The position numbers and the translations under genes were made by a program. Positions 39,883-49,600 of a stretch of 64,000 nucleotides of DNA are shown piece by piece. The first letter of the stretch is position 1. Each line of letters begins with the position of its first letter. The notes below the pieces were generated by a model. It made no database searches. It saw nothing but the letters and a program-made list of their open reading frames with translations, and was not told where the DNA came from. The stretch is from Chloroflexota bacterium (GTDB lineage Bacteria > Chloroflexota > Anaerolineae > 4572-78 > J111), in contig BOKF01000026.1 of the NCBI GenBank assembly GCA_016860845.1, positions 57,326 through 121,325 on the forward strand, in the 5' to 3' direction.

Positions 39883-40026
39883 CGGCACTATCATTTTACG
39901 CTGCCGGATGCTAAGGGTATCTACCGCAGCCTGAGCGTGGCCGGGTTTTGGCTGCGGGTTGATTGGCTCTGGCAAGGCCCCTTGCCGGATGAATTGGATG
40001 TGCTGCGTGAAGTGGGTGTAGGATAA
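39883..40026 (+). pseudogene. 3' remnant of Uma2-family gene
   Basis: An open stretch of 47 codons after a TAG reads 'YHFTLPDAKGIYRSLSVAGF' then 'WLRVDWLWQGPLPDELDVLREV', the typical C-terminal end of Uma2/DUF820 putative nucleases. The catalytic core is missing and no start codon is suitably placed. Confidence 0.65.
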
Positions 40027-40078
40027 AGAAGCAATGAGGCGGCTAATAAGCGGCAACGGAAACTAACTGGTGTCACAT

Positions 40079-40747
40079 ATGTCTAAAACATTCGAGGTTC
40101 AGGTTCAGGTAACTTATAATTGGGGAGAACAACCTATAATTTCAGTATTTGAAGGAAATCTGAATCTTGAAAAGGTAACTTTAAAGCGAAATGAATATGC
40201 TGCTAAAGCCTTTATACCAATAGATTTAGTCATAGAAGCCGTATCGGTATATGCTTTGGAAAAATTTATTTTGGAACCTTTGCTGAGTCCCATTGCAGAG
40301 AAGCTTGATTGGCGAAGAGCTGTTAGCAAGTTTCTAAACCCTCTTCAACCATTTAATCTTGTTATCAGAGTTACACCCGCAAACCTAATTATTGAAGCGC
40401 CGCTTGAAACACGTCATCAAATCACAGCAGAGATTTGGAAAATAATCCAAAAGTCTCTGGATATTATAAAAACTGAACATATTAATGTTACAAGAATTCG
40501 ATTCACCCCAGATAAAGATGGAAACCTGTTAATTTTATGCTACGAGAAAAGTCTACCAACTTATGTGATTAATCTTGAAGAGGAAAGAATTGAGCAGTTA
40601 TCCTCTTCGCAAGTTTCTCAATTGGAAGAAGTGAACCAATCTGCTGAGGAGTGGGTCGCCAAGGTCATGAATAGAGCTAAAGCTTATCAAGAATACGTAA
40701 AATTGTTACTCAAACAGGCGAGTAATTTACCGGATGTTGAGGAGTGA
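40079..40747 (+). CDS. AT-rich orphan protein, unknown function
   Basis: 222 residues from the ATG at 40079 (a GTG three codons earlier is possible); not recognised. No signal peptide or clear transmembrane helix. A predicted beta-rich N-terminus is followed by amphipathic helices ending 'EEWVAKVMNRAKAYQEYVKLLLKQ', possibly coiled-coil. GC content is much lower than in flanking genes, and it lies beside gene remnants, which suggests recent acquisition. Confidence 0.6.
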   Translation: MSKTFEVQVQVTYNWGEQPIISVFEGNLNLEKVTLKRNEYAAKAFIPIDLVIEAVSVYALEKFILEPLLSPIAEKLDWRRAVSKFLNPLQPFNLVIRVTPANLIIEAPLETRHQITAEIWKIIQKSLDIIKTEHINVTRIRFTPDKDGNLLILCYEKSLPTYVINLEEERIEQLSSSQVSQLEEVNQSAEEWVAKVMNRAKAYQEYVKLLLKQASNLPDVEE

Positions 40748-40889
40748 GAGGAGTCTTCAAACATAACCGCACCACAAGCACATCAACCCGACGCCACAAT
40801 CTTGGCGTTTCTTGAAGGAGTCCCATGCACTTTGGGCAATCTTTTAGTTAAGGTTTCGTAGGCGCCAGTTATGCGCAGCATTAGATATT

Positions 40890-41294
40890 TCATCCCTCAC
40901 CCCCCATCCTTCCCCACACCGGCGCAGGCTGGAACCCGTGATAATCCAGCCACTCCCAATCCGGCCCGGCCCAGCCGACTTGGCTGAAATCCACGCTGTC
41001 GGTTTTGGGGTCAAAGTGGACTCCCTCCGCTTCCAGCAGTTGCCGCTGCCGCGCGCCACCGCTGCCTCCTCGTAAACTGATCTTGCCCTGCCGGTTGATG
41101 ACCCGCTGCCAGGGGACGTCGCTGCCGTAGGGCAGGGCGGCCATAGCATAGCCGACCATGCGGGCGGTACAACTCCCGACCATGGCCGCAATTTGGCCGT
41201 AGGTGGCCACTTTGCCGGGCGGAATCCGGCGGGCAATGGCGTAGATGCGCTCGTACACGGGCGCATGTTTTAGTGAGTCGGGTGGCTGCATCAT
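40890..41294 (-). CDS. Alkyltransferase-like protein (MGMT/ATL family)
   Basis: 134 residues from the ATG at 41294, with GAGGAG 4 nt upstream; an ATG at 41309 overlaps the preceding stop (TGATG). The O6-alkylguanine-DNA alkyltransferase C-domain fold is clear: 'IARRIPPGKVATYGQIAAMVG', 'ARMVGYAMAALP', 'VPWQRVINRQGKISL'. The acceptor Cys of PCHRV is replaced by Trp (PWQRV), the hallmark of ATL proteins, which bind alkylated guanine and flag it for nucleotide excision repair without removing the adduct. Last gene of a four-gene operon. Confidence 0.88.
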   Translation of the reverse strand: MMQPPDSLKHAPVYERIYAIARRIPPGKVATYGQIAAMVGSCTARMVGYAMAALPYGSDVPWQRVINRQGKISLRGGSGGARQRQLLEAEGVHFDPKTDSVDFSQVGWAGPDWEWLDYHGFQPAPVWGRMGGEG

Positions 41295-41308
41295 GGTTCT
41301 CCTCACCA

Positions 41309-43165
41309 TCAGGAGGTAAGTTCGGACGAGCGGGTATCTGCCTCGACAGGAGCAAGCGAAACCGCTGCTCCCGGTCCCGAGGGTAGGGTCAGACTCAGCA
41401 AAGTCCAGCCCGTTTGGGGGGTCAGCGGGAGATCGGTGGTCCAGACAAACGCCTGCTTCCCTCTCAGGAGTAGCAGGGGAACAAAATTATTGCCGTAATA
41501 AGAAGTGTAATCAGCGTAAGTAAACTGTTGGGTCAACTGCGTCTTTTTGATAACAGCGCCTTCTTGAACCAGGACAGCCAGTTTTTCGTAAGTAATCTCT
41601 CGGCCGGGAAATAGACGCCCCAGCCGGTCACGGCTAGGTTGTTTACTTTTGTGTTGGACCAGGGATTTGGGCGACAACTGATAGACATTCGATGAACCAA
41701 ATTCATCTTGCAGATGCAAACAGGCCAGGGCATTGGCCTCGTCATTGCTGGTCAAGGCGAGCAGCCGGCCCAACCCGGACAAATCCAGATCATTTTCGGC
41801 AAATTCAGACAGAATGTTGCCATGATAAACATCCAATCCCCGAAAATGAGCCTGCCGTACATTTTCCCAGTTGGTGTCTATCAGGCGCACGGCAAAGTCC
41901 TCTTCTTGTAAAGCCAGCCCTAACTGTTGGGCAAATGGGTGGGCGCCCATTATCAGAAAACCTTGCGGTTCGGCTTCGGCCACGTTTAACCAACGGGCCA
42001 CCAGTTTTGCGGTACCCCCTTGCAATACCACTGTGCTGACAATGACAAGGAAGGTGAGTGAAGCCAGCAGTGGAGCTTCACTGTAGCCCAACTCCTCCAA
42101 TCGAAAGGCAAACAGAGACGAAACCGCCGCCGCCACGATGCCACGCGGGGCAATCCAGGATAAAAACAAGCGCTCATTTCGGGTAAGGTTGCTGCCCAAC
42201 GCGCTCAGATATACGCTGACCGGTCTGAGAACAAATATGACGACGGCTACTAGCAGCAGGCTCCGCCAATTGAGCACAGCCAAATCAGCCAGGGTGATAT
42301 TGGCCGCTAAAACGATGAACAGACTCGAAATAAGCAGAATGCTGATTCTTTCTTTAAAGTGCCAGATCTGCCGGAGCTGGATCAGGTCCAGATTGGCCAA
42401 AAGGAGGCCCATCACGGTGACAGCCAATAACCCCGACTCGCTTTGCAACGAGTCTGATAGGGCGAAGACGCTGACCACTACGGCTAGAATCATGATATCG
42501 CGGAGATAATCAGGGACCAGATATCGTCGTATGACGAGAGCGACAAAATAGCCCCCCATAAGTCCGGCTCCGGTTCCAATTAAGGCAATGCGCAGAAAGC
42601 CGATGAAGGCACGGAAGCTCAGATAATTGAGCGGTCCTTCAGCTACAATGAAGTTAAAGATCAACACTGCCAACAGAGCGCCTAAAGGATCAATCAAGAT
42701 ACCTTCCCAGCGTAAGACCGAAGCCAGTTTAGGTATGGGCCGAACATTACGCAGGAGCGGCGCTATTACCGTTGGACCGGTAACCACAATCAAGGCCCCA
42801 AACAGGATGGCCAGAGTCCACGGCAGTCCCAGGATGAAATGAGCGGCTATTCCTCCCCCCAACCAAGTGATCAAGGCCCCAATCGTGATGAGGTTACGCA
42901 CGATATGAGCTACATGGCGCACCTCTTGCCACTTTAAAGTTAAGGCCCCTTCGAATAGGATAATGGAGACGGCCAGAGAAATGGCAGGGAAGAACAAATC
43001 TCCCAGCAACTCCTGGGGGTGAATGATATTCAACACCGGTCCTAACAGAAAACCTGCGCCCAGCAGAGGAAGTATCGCCGGCAATTTCAGCCGCCAGGCC
43101 AGCCACTGGCAGCAAATCCCTAGACCCACAATGCCGGCCAGCAGCAATGTTTCCTGATGTTCCAT
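41309..43165 (-). CDS. Cation/proton antiporter with TrkA-N-like domain
   Basis: 618 residues. About twelve helices of the Na+/H+ exchanger fold (residues 5-395): 'LLGAGFLLGPVLNIIHP', 'SIILFEGALTLKWQEV', 'VVTGPTVIAPLL', 'GILIDPLGALLAVLIF' and 'SWIAPRGIVAAAVSSLFAF' match the CPA1/NhaP-like group. The cytoplasmic part from about 405 starts 'GFLIMGAHPFAQQLGLALQEE' and 'VRLIDTNWENVRQA', a Rossmann TrkA-N/RCK-like unit that may sense nucleotides. Its ATG abuts the lipoprotein stop, within an operon with an atypical regulator. Confidence 0.9.
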   Translation of the reverse strand: MEHQETLLLAGIVGLGICCQWLAWRLKLPAILPLLGAGFLLGPVLNIIHPQELLGDLFFPAISLAVSIILFEGALTLKWQEVRHVAHIVRNLITIGALITWLGGGIAAHFILGLPWTLAILFGALIVVTGPTVIAPLLRNVRPIPKLASVLRWEGILIDPLGALLAVLIFNFIVAEGPLNYLSFRAFIGFLRIALIGTGAGLMGGYFVALVIRRYLVPDYLRDIMILAVVVSVFALSDSLQSESGLLAVTVMGLLLANLDLIQLRQIWHFKERISILLISSLFIVLAANITLADLAVLNWRSLLLVAVVIFVLRPVSVYLSALGSNLTRNERLFLSWIAPRGIVAAAVSSLFAFRLEELGYSEAPLLASLTFLVIVSTVVLQGGTAKLVARWLNVAEAEPQGFLIMGAHPFAQQLGLALQEEDFAVRLIDTNWENVRQAHFRGLDVYHGNILSEFAENDLDLSGLGRLLALTSNDEANALACLHLQDEFGSSNVYQLSPKSLVQHKSKQPSRDRLGRLFPGREITYEKLAVLVQEGAVIKKTQLTQQFTYADYTSYYGNNFVPLLLLRGKQAFVWTTDLPLTPQTGWTLLSLTLPSGPGAAVSLAPVEADTRSSELTS

Positions 43166-44320
43166 TTACGGTTCCTTATCCGAGATGACCTCGTCGGCGG
43201 GGAGGATTCTGAAACTTTTATACATGGGATTAAACAACTGCAGAGCCGCCTGGTAGGCCGCCGCCGAAGAGGAGAACACCACCCGGTAGAGTTTGCCCTC
43301 GCTGGCAGCAGTAATGATCGAACCCGCTTTGGCGGTACCGTCGGCAGCGGTGTAGAGAAAATCAATCGTCGCGCCATCGCTGACTTGATCAAGCTGGAAC
43401 TTTTCCAGGGGTCGGGTCTGCACATCCTTATAATCTTTGGCAAGCTGGTCTACGTAATCCTGGGCCGCTTGTCTGGCTGCCTCGGCATTATCTTCGGCTT
43501 CGGCGGCTTCAAAGACAGCGGCTTCAAATACCAGATCAGTTTCGGGCATACCGACGGCAACGGAAGACTCCTCCTGGTGCAGAATCTCCCAATCGCTGGG
43601 GTAGAATAAGGCGAAGGCGCTGTTGGAAGGGCCGGTTAGAACCCACTCCGGCGGCTCCTGTGTCGCTGGGGTCGTAGTCGCCGCAGCGGTATTCATGAGG
43701 GTAAAGGTGTCGGCCAGGCGATGAAGTTGATCCTGCGAAACCTGCCACTGCGCCTCGGTCGCACTGAGGTACAGCACAAAGACGATATTATCTTTTTGAG
43801 AGACGCGCACCTCGTTGATCGCCTGGCCGAGGTTAGGATCTTTGGAAGAAAACTGAGCCACAATCGAGCCGTCGGCCTTTTGCTCCTGGCTGAGAGGGGC
43901 AAAGTCAGCCTCTTTGCCGATAAAATTTTTGGTGACAAACGTCACCAGGTACTGATTTAACTCTTTTTCCGAGTAACTCTGGCCGACATCGTTAAAAAAA
44001 ACGCCATAACCGGCATGGTCGCCGGGATCAATGAATACAACCCCGTCCGGGCGTTCAAAATACTGCCAATTTTCCGGGTAGCTAATGCTAAATCGTTTAC
44101 TAGAGTGGATGAAGTGGGTCAGGCTGACTTGATTGGAGACGACAGAAGTGGGCTGGCCGGGGGGGGCAGGAACGGAGGCAGCTTGTAGCGTTGAGGTTGG
44201 ATCGGGCCGGATGGGTTGAAATTCGGGCGGCTGCGGTGGCCGGGTATCGCCACAGCTTGATAGGATGAAGAGAAAAATGAGCAGTAAATAAGAGCAAAGA
44301 GAGCGTTGTTTCACTGGCAA
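43166..44320 (-). CDS. Lipoprotein with two PsbP-like domains
   Basis: 384 residues. The lipoprotein signal ends 'FLFILSSCGD' (Cys near 23). Two related alpha/beta domains follow: 'HSSKRFSISYPENWQYFERP' with 'GVVFIDPGDHAGYGVFFND', and 'GPSNSAFALFYPSDWEILHQ', the second ending 'GKLYRVVFSSSAAAYQAALQ'. The 'F..YP..W' start is typical of PsbP/MOG1-like lipoproteins found in many bacteria. Extracellular, of unknown function. Co-translated with the antiporter (0-bp gap), so sensing or assisting ion transport is possible. Confidence 0.78.
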   Translation of the reverse strand: MPVKQRSLCSYLLLIFLFILSSCGDTRPPQPPEFQPIRPDPTSTLQAASVPAPPGQPTSVVSNQVSLTHFIHSSKRFSISYPENWQYFERPDGVVFIDPGDHAGYGVFFNDVGQSYSEKELNQYLVTFVTKNFIGKEADFAPLSQEQKADGSIVAQFSSKDPNLGQAINEVRVSQKDNIVFVLYLSATEAQWQVSQDQLHRLADTFTLMNTAAATTTPATQEPPEWVLTGPSNSAFALFYPSDWEILHQEESSVAVGMPETDLVFEAAVFEAAEAEDNAEAARQAAQDYVDQLAKDYKDVQTRPLEKFQLDQVSDGATIDFLYTAADGTAKAGSIITAASEGKLYRVVFSSSAAAYQAALQLFNPMYKSFRILPADEVISDKEP

Positions 44321-44323
44321 ACT

Positions 44324-44980
44324 TTATTCAGGATTTAAAGTAAAACGGTAGCCAGTTCCCCGAATGGTAATTAAACGTTGCGGGCGGCTGGGATTTTCCT
44401 CGATTTTTTCGCGGATCCAGCGAATATGCACGTCCAATGTCCGGGTGTCACCTAGATAATCCGTTTCCCAGACTTCTTGCATGATGATTTTGCGGCTCAA
44501 AATCGTATCGTGGCGGCTGACCAACAGGTACAGCAGTTTAAATTCTTTAGGGGTTAAACTGTAAATCCGACCATCACGCAGCACTTGATGCCGATAACAA
44601 TCGAGGGTGAGGCCAGGCAAGCGAAAAAATCTATTTTTCTGGGTGGCGGTAGCCTTTTTCAGTCCCTGGGTGAGTTGTTGCAGCTTGCCAGGGGCCACCA
44701 AAATGGTATCAGCGCCAATTTGGGTGGCGATCGTCCTATCACCGACAACCAGATAAGGAATGTTGAGCTGCATTTCATCAATCGCCTGCTGAAAACTAGC
44801 CAAACTGAAAGGTGTGTTGGTGGAATTAAAAACAATTAAATTGGGCCAGAGGGTTTTGGTTGTTTCAACAGCAGCCTCAGGTGTAAAAGATGTGACCACC
44901 TGGTACCCCTGGTCCTTCAGGTTGCCCAGTAAGGACTCGGATTGGTCCAGGTTATTGTTTTCAATGAGTAGAACGTGCAT
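44324..44980 (-). CDS. OmpR-type regulator with non-phosphorylatable receiver
   Basis: 218 residues from the ATG at 44980 (a GTG two codons earlier is possible). The C-terminal winged helix is canonical ('YSLTPKEFKLLYLLVSRHDT', 'DTRTLDVHIRWIREKIEENP', 'RLITIRGTGYRF'). The N-terminal receiver-like domain starts 'MHVLLIENNNLDQSESLLGN', but the paired acids are mostly Asn and the phospho-acceptor site reads 'LIVFNSTNTPF', lacking Asp. It therefore likely responds to something other than phosphorylation. First gene of the operon with the lipoprotein, antiporter and ATL gene; promoter at 45026. Confidence 0.85.
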   Translation of the reverse strand: MHVLLIENNNLDQSESLLGNLKDQGYQVVTSFTPEAAVETTKTLWPNLIVFNSTNTPFSLASFQQAIDEMQLNIPYLVVGDRTIATQIGADTILVAPGKLQQLTQGLKKATATQKNRFFRLPGLTLDCYRHQVLRDGRIYSLTPKEFKLLYLLVSRHDTILSRKIIMQEVWETDYLGDTRTLDVHIRWIREKIEENPSRPQRLITIRGTGYRFTLNPE

Positions 44981-45025
44981 CGTCACGGATCCTTCCTCCC
45001 CGGGTCCCCCGATTCATGAAAGCCC

Positions 45026-45054
45026 ATTATACTCTAAGGTAGTTCGTCCCGCAA
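45026..45054 (-). promoter_or_regulatory. Sigma70 promoter for regulator-antiporter operon
   Basis: Minus-strand TTGCGG (45054-45049), 17-bp spacer, TATAAT (45031-45026), about 45 bp before the start codon. Confidence 0.55.
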
Positions 45055-45112
45055 TAGCCCTGGTGGTTTTTTCGAGGGGTAAATTTAATAAATTTTAGAG
45101 CCAGTCCAGCCT

Positions 45113-46609
45113 TCAGTACGACTCAAACTTAAGGTGAAGGACACGCTGCGTGGTGGGTCGCAGGCGGGCATGATCGTCGGGGCAGTAACCGCAAATCCAC
45201 CAGACCTGTTCCCTGGAAACAAGCAGGGGAATGAATTTGCGCCAAGCAGCGGGAATTTTTTTGTTAATCATAAATTCATTGACTTTTTGGCGATGCTGGC
45301 CCATGCCCAGGGGCGTAAATTTATCGCCGGGCCGGCGCGGCCGCAGGACCGGCTGCTGGCCGATTACCTCAGCATCCAGATACACTTCCCAGGGGCCGAG
45401 TTGGCTTAAATGGTCCACATTGACCTGCTCCAATGTCAGGAAGTCGGTTCGGAGTTGCCAGTGCGTGCCGGGCAGTCGGGTTACTCCGGCCAAGTTAAGG
45501 GGTAAGGCTTGAGTTTGCCGCAACTGGGGTTGGTCAGGTAGGGAGGGAGCGGCCGGGACAGTGGCCGGGGCAATCACAAACGTGTGGTAATTTAGCGTTA
45601 GCATCAATCCTTGCGGCAGGCTGGCCCTGGCTCCTACCCCACCCTGCTCCACAACAACCAGCGCCGCCTCGATATGCTCAAAATTGATATCGCGCAAACT
45701 ACGGTGGAGTGTTTGAACAGCGCGGCGCAGCGTCGAGCGTTTGAGGGCCAGGGGTAACTTGCGCCAGGCCAGCAGGTCCAACTCAATTCGTTCAGGCGAC
45801 TCGCTGCGGACCACGGCTTGCCAGGCTTGAGCCAGGTAGTCGTGCAAAAGTTCGGCCTCGGCGACTACGACCTTAGCGGTGCGCTGGAGGGTCTGGCGGA
45901 TGTTAGGATTGTAAGTTTCCAGCAGTGGGAGCAGTTCGTGGCGCAGCCGGTTGCGGAAAAAGGTGGTATCCTCGTTGGAAAAATCCTGGCGAGGTTCAAG
46001 CTGGCACGCCTGGCAGTAGGCCTCAATCTCACTTCGCCAAGTTTCCAGCAGGGGGCGGATGAGTTGAGGCGCGGGCGGAGGTGGCGACACGGGCATGTCA
46101 GCCGGATGCAGCCGTAACTCGGCTATTTCGATCAACGGCAGCATGCCCCGCAGTCCAGCCAAGCCAGCGCCGCGTAGAAAATGCATCAAGACCGTTTCCG
46201 CCTGATCGTCGGCATTGTGGCCGACCGCAATTTTGTTAGCGTTGACTCTTTGAGCCACCCGCCACAAAAAGGCGTAGCGAATTTGCCGGGCTGCTTCTTC
46301 CAGGGATTGCTTGCGCCGGGCGGCCTGGGTGGCAACAGGGGCGGTTTCGACAAAAATGGGGAGCTGGCGTTGGTCTGCCAGCCTGCGGACAAAGGCTTCG
46401 TCGGCCTGGGAGTCAGTTCCCCGCAGTTGATGGTTGAGATGAGCAATGGTGAGCGTTAGACCCAAAATGGGGCGGAGGGTATCCAGTACGTCAAGTAAAC
46501 AAAGCGAGTCAGCTCCCCCGGAAACTCCAATAACAACGTGATCGTGATCAGCCAGGAGGGAATTTTTTTGGCAAAATTCAGCAATCTTTTGGACCAGGCC
46601 AGCGGTCAC
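45113..46609 (-). CDS. tilS: tRNA(Ile)-lysidine synthase
   Basis: 498 residues from a GTG that overlaps the upstream stop (GTGA). It converts the wobble cytidine of tRNA-Ile(CAU) to lysidine. N-terminal PP-loop 'VIGVSGGADSLCLLDVL' (about 26-42), followed by 'HLNHQLRGTDSQADEAFVR', 'VGHNADDQAETVLMHFLRG' and 'LRPLLETWRSEIEAY'-like 'IRPLLETWRSEIEAYC'. The C-terminal TilS domain has 'VLRPRRPGDKFTPLGMG' and 'RLRPTTQRVL'. Its coupling to the cyclase/ATPase gene is unusual and does not suggest a shared role. Confidence 0.93.
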   Translation of the reverse strand: MTAGLVQKIAEFCQKNSLLADHDHVVIGVSGGADSLCLLDVLDTLRPILGLTLTIAHLNHQLRGTDSQADEAFVRRLADQRQLPIFVETAPVATQAARRKQSLEEAARQIRYAFLWRVAQRVNANKIAVGHNADDQAETVLMHFLRGAGLAGLRGMLPLIEIAELRLHPADMPVSPPPPAPQLIRPLLETWRSEIEAYCQACQLEPRQDFSNEDTTFFRNRLRHELLPLLETYNPNIRQTLQRTAKVVVAEAELLHDYLAQAWQAVVRSESPERIELDLLAWRKLPLALKRSTLRRAVQTLHRSLRDINFEHIEAALVVVEQGGVGARASLPQGLMLTLNYHTFVIAPATVPAAPSLPDQPQLRQTQALPLNLAGVTRLPGTHWQLRTDFLTLEQVNVDHLSQLGPWEVYLDAEVIGQQPVLRPRRPGDKFTPLGMGQHRQKVNEFMINKKIPAAWRKFIPLLVSREQVWWICGYCPDDHARLRPTTQRVLHLKFESY

Positions 46610-49600
46610 GAGGCCAAATCTCCAACAAGACTCTTTACTTTAGCCGGGCTGCCGCTGTTAGCTTCGATCATCTCCTGGAGGTGCCGGGAGTGAGCATTGT
46701 CAAGGAAAGCCTGCCGGGCAGGCTCATCGGACAAGGTTTCGAGCAAACGCTTTTGAATTTTTTGGGCGTAAACCATGGCATCTCTCGAAGCCGGAGGGTT
46801 GCCTGAAATGTGATAAACGTAAGATTTTTGAATTTGGATGATATATTGGCTCAAGCGGCTGTCAGTTTGCTCGGCCAAATCAGAGGCGGCGATCAGGACT
46901 TCAAGGGCAGCGTCATAGCGTTTATAGTGAATATCTAACAAGGATTGCAGCCATTGGGCGCGGGCCATGAATTCTTTCATATCACTGGCCTGGGCCAGAG
47001 CCGCAAGGCGGCTCAGGCTCTCCTCGGCCTTATCCCAGGCCTGGGTATCCATATAAGCCCGGACTAACTGATAGAGGATCATAACCTCATCGGGGACAAA
47101 CTCCATGCCCTGAGCTACGGCATGGACACTCTCCAATTCTCTGACGGCTTCTTCCAATTGATCCAGATGGCGATAGGCAGTACCCAAAATCGCCTGAGCG
47201 CGCATTACGTACAGCGGCGAGCCAAGTTCCTGGGCCAGTTGCATACTCTCTCTGGCTTGCCGCAGACCCTCTTCATCCAAGCCCAAGGTGAGGTAATAGT
47301 ACCCCAGCCAGGCCAGCCCCAACGCCTGCAACGATTTCTGCTTTTGTTGATGGGCCAGGCGCAGCCCTTCTTTCAAGTTTTCGCTGGCTTTATCCCATTC
47401 GCCCTGGAAAAGCTGCCCAAAAGCCTGATAGTATTTGATAAAGGGTACCCGATAAAAATCCCCGGATTTGTGGTGCAAATCCAGTACTTCCTCAGCCGTT
47501 GCCTGAGCGCCATGATAATCAGCGGTAAAGGTCTGGGCCATGAGCATCGAAGCTAGGGAGTTCATCAGACCGGTCCGGTAGCCCAGCCGGCGGCGAATAT
47601 TGACGATTTGTTTGTAACGCTCCAGGCTCGCGCTAATTTCCCCCTGCTCCAGCATGATTTTGGCCAGCCCATCTTCAGCTTCAACACTGCGGCTTTCGTC
47701 ACCCAATTTCTGGCTTAGCTCCAGGGCTTCCTGGTAATTTTTCACTCCCAATTCCAGCTTGCCCATGTTGTAATAGAAATTGCCCAATTGGCTTAGAGTG
47801 TCGGCAATACCCCGCTCGTCGCCAATACGGCGGGCTACCTGGAGCGCTTCGGTGAAAAAGTCTACTGCCTGAGAGAAGTCATAATGGCTGGCGTGGAGCG
47901 AACCAATCCCGTTCAAAGAGCGCATCAACGCCAAATCGTCCTTAAGAGCTTCGGCTTTGGCCCGCATTGCTTCAAAGTCGGCTGCCGCTTGCTGCGGGTC
48001 GCCCAGGCTGGTCAGAATCTTGGCCCGGCCCTCATAAATAGCCAGAACCGCCTCCTGGTCGGCCTCTGTCCCCAGTATTTGGGCTACTTCCAGGGCCTGA
48101 TTATAGAATTCGACCGCCTGGTAGTTGGCAAAAGATTGAATGGCGGCCTCGGCGGCGCGCTGAAGGTAGCGCAGGGCGCGAGGCCAGGTCTCGCTCTTGT
48201 AGTAATGGTCGGCCACAATAGCAGCGTACTCCTCACCCAACTGCCAGTAGAGGCGCGACATGTGGTCGCCAATCTGCTTGTGAATGATTTTGCGCTGCTG
48301 GCTAAGCATACTGTTGTAAGCGGTTTCGTGGGTGAGAACGTGCTTAAAGCGGTATTCAGGTTGGGTATCATGGGCATGCACTTCAATCAAGTCAGCGACT
48401 TCCAGTTGGGCCAGCGCCTTTTCGAGCACCTCAGGATTGCCGACGATAGGGGCCAGGACAAAACGGGGAAATACTCGGCCAACCACCGCCGCCACCTGCA
48501 GCACCCGCTTGACCGAGTCTTCCAGCCGGTCAATACGAGCGGTTAAAACACCCTGCAATGTATTGGGAATGTCAATTTCAGTCACCGCGCGGGTGATCTT
48601 CCAGCGCCCATCTTCGGTCGGTTGAATGACGTCTTCTTCAATCAAGCTGCGCAGCAATTCCTCCAGAAAGAGAGGATTGCCAGAGGCGCGGCCCAGCAAC
48701 AGATTCTCCAGCCCCTTGGGAATCTGCTCAAGCTTGAGCAAATGTTTGATCACCTGACGACTTTCTTCGTCGGTCAAAGGCCAGAGGAGTAACTCTTTAT
48801 AGTTTTTGGCGTAATGCTGGCTGCTCTGAGTTTTTATTTCCCAAAAAGCGGTATCGCGCTCGGGGCGGGTGACACAAATCATCAGGACCGGGTTGAAAAC
48901 AGTCAGGGTTAACAGGTACTGAATCAGTTTAACCGAGCTTGGGTCGGCCCAGTGGAGGTCTTCAAAAACCATAACGAGCGGGCGTTTCTTGACCAGCGCT
49001 TCAACCCACTCGCCCATGGCCAAAAAGGTGCGCTGTTGTAAGAACTCCGGATCAACCGGAAGATGAGTGGCCGACTCCTCATCCAATTTGATACCCAGCA
49101 AGGTAGCCAAATACGGGACGACTTCATTTTTCCGTGAGCCAAACATTTCCTCGCCCATCGCTTCCAGGCGTAGTTTGGTCAGGCTTTCGTCAGAATTTTC
49201 AGGCAGATCAAGGTAGGCTTTGAGGATATCTACAAACAGGCGGTTGGTGAAGGATTGGCGGTAGGACAGCCCTCGCCCAAAAAGCCAGAGCGGCTTGGTT
49301 TTATCATCCTGGGCGGTATCCACCTGTTTTCTAAACTCGCGGATTAGGCGCGACTTGCCTAAACCGGCATCGCCGGCCACGACCACAATCCCCCCCTGAT
49401 GCTCCTGAATGCGCTTGTAGAATTGGAGCAGCGCCCGGATCTCATCCTCACGGCCAATGACCGGCGCTTCCATGCCGCTCAGGCCGCGTTGGGTCTGGCT
49501 CAAATCCTTGGCGCTCTTCAATTGGTAAATCTTGAGCGGTTCGCTTTTGCCTTTAACGGCGACAGCCTCACGCTCCTCAAACACAAACAGGCGGCTGGTC

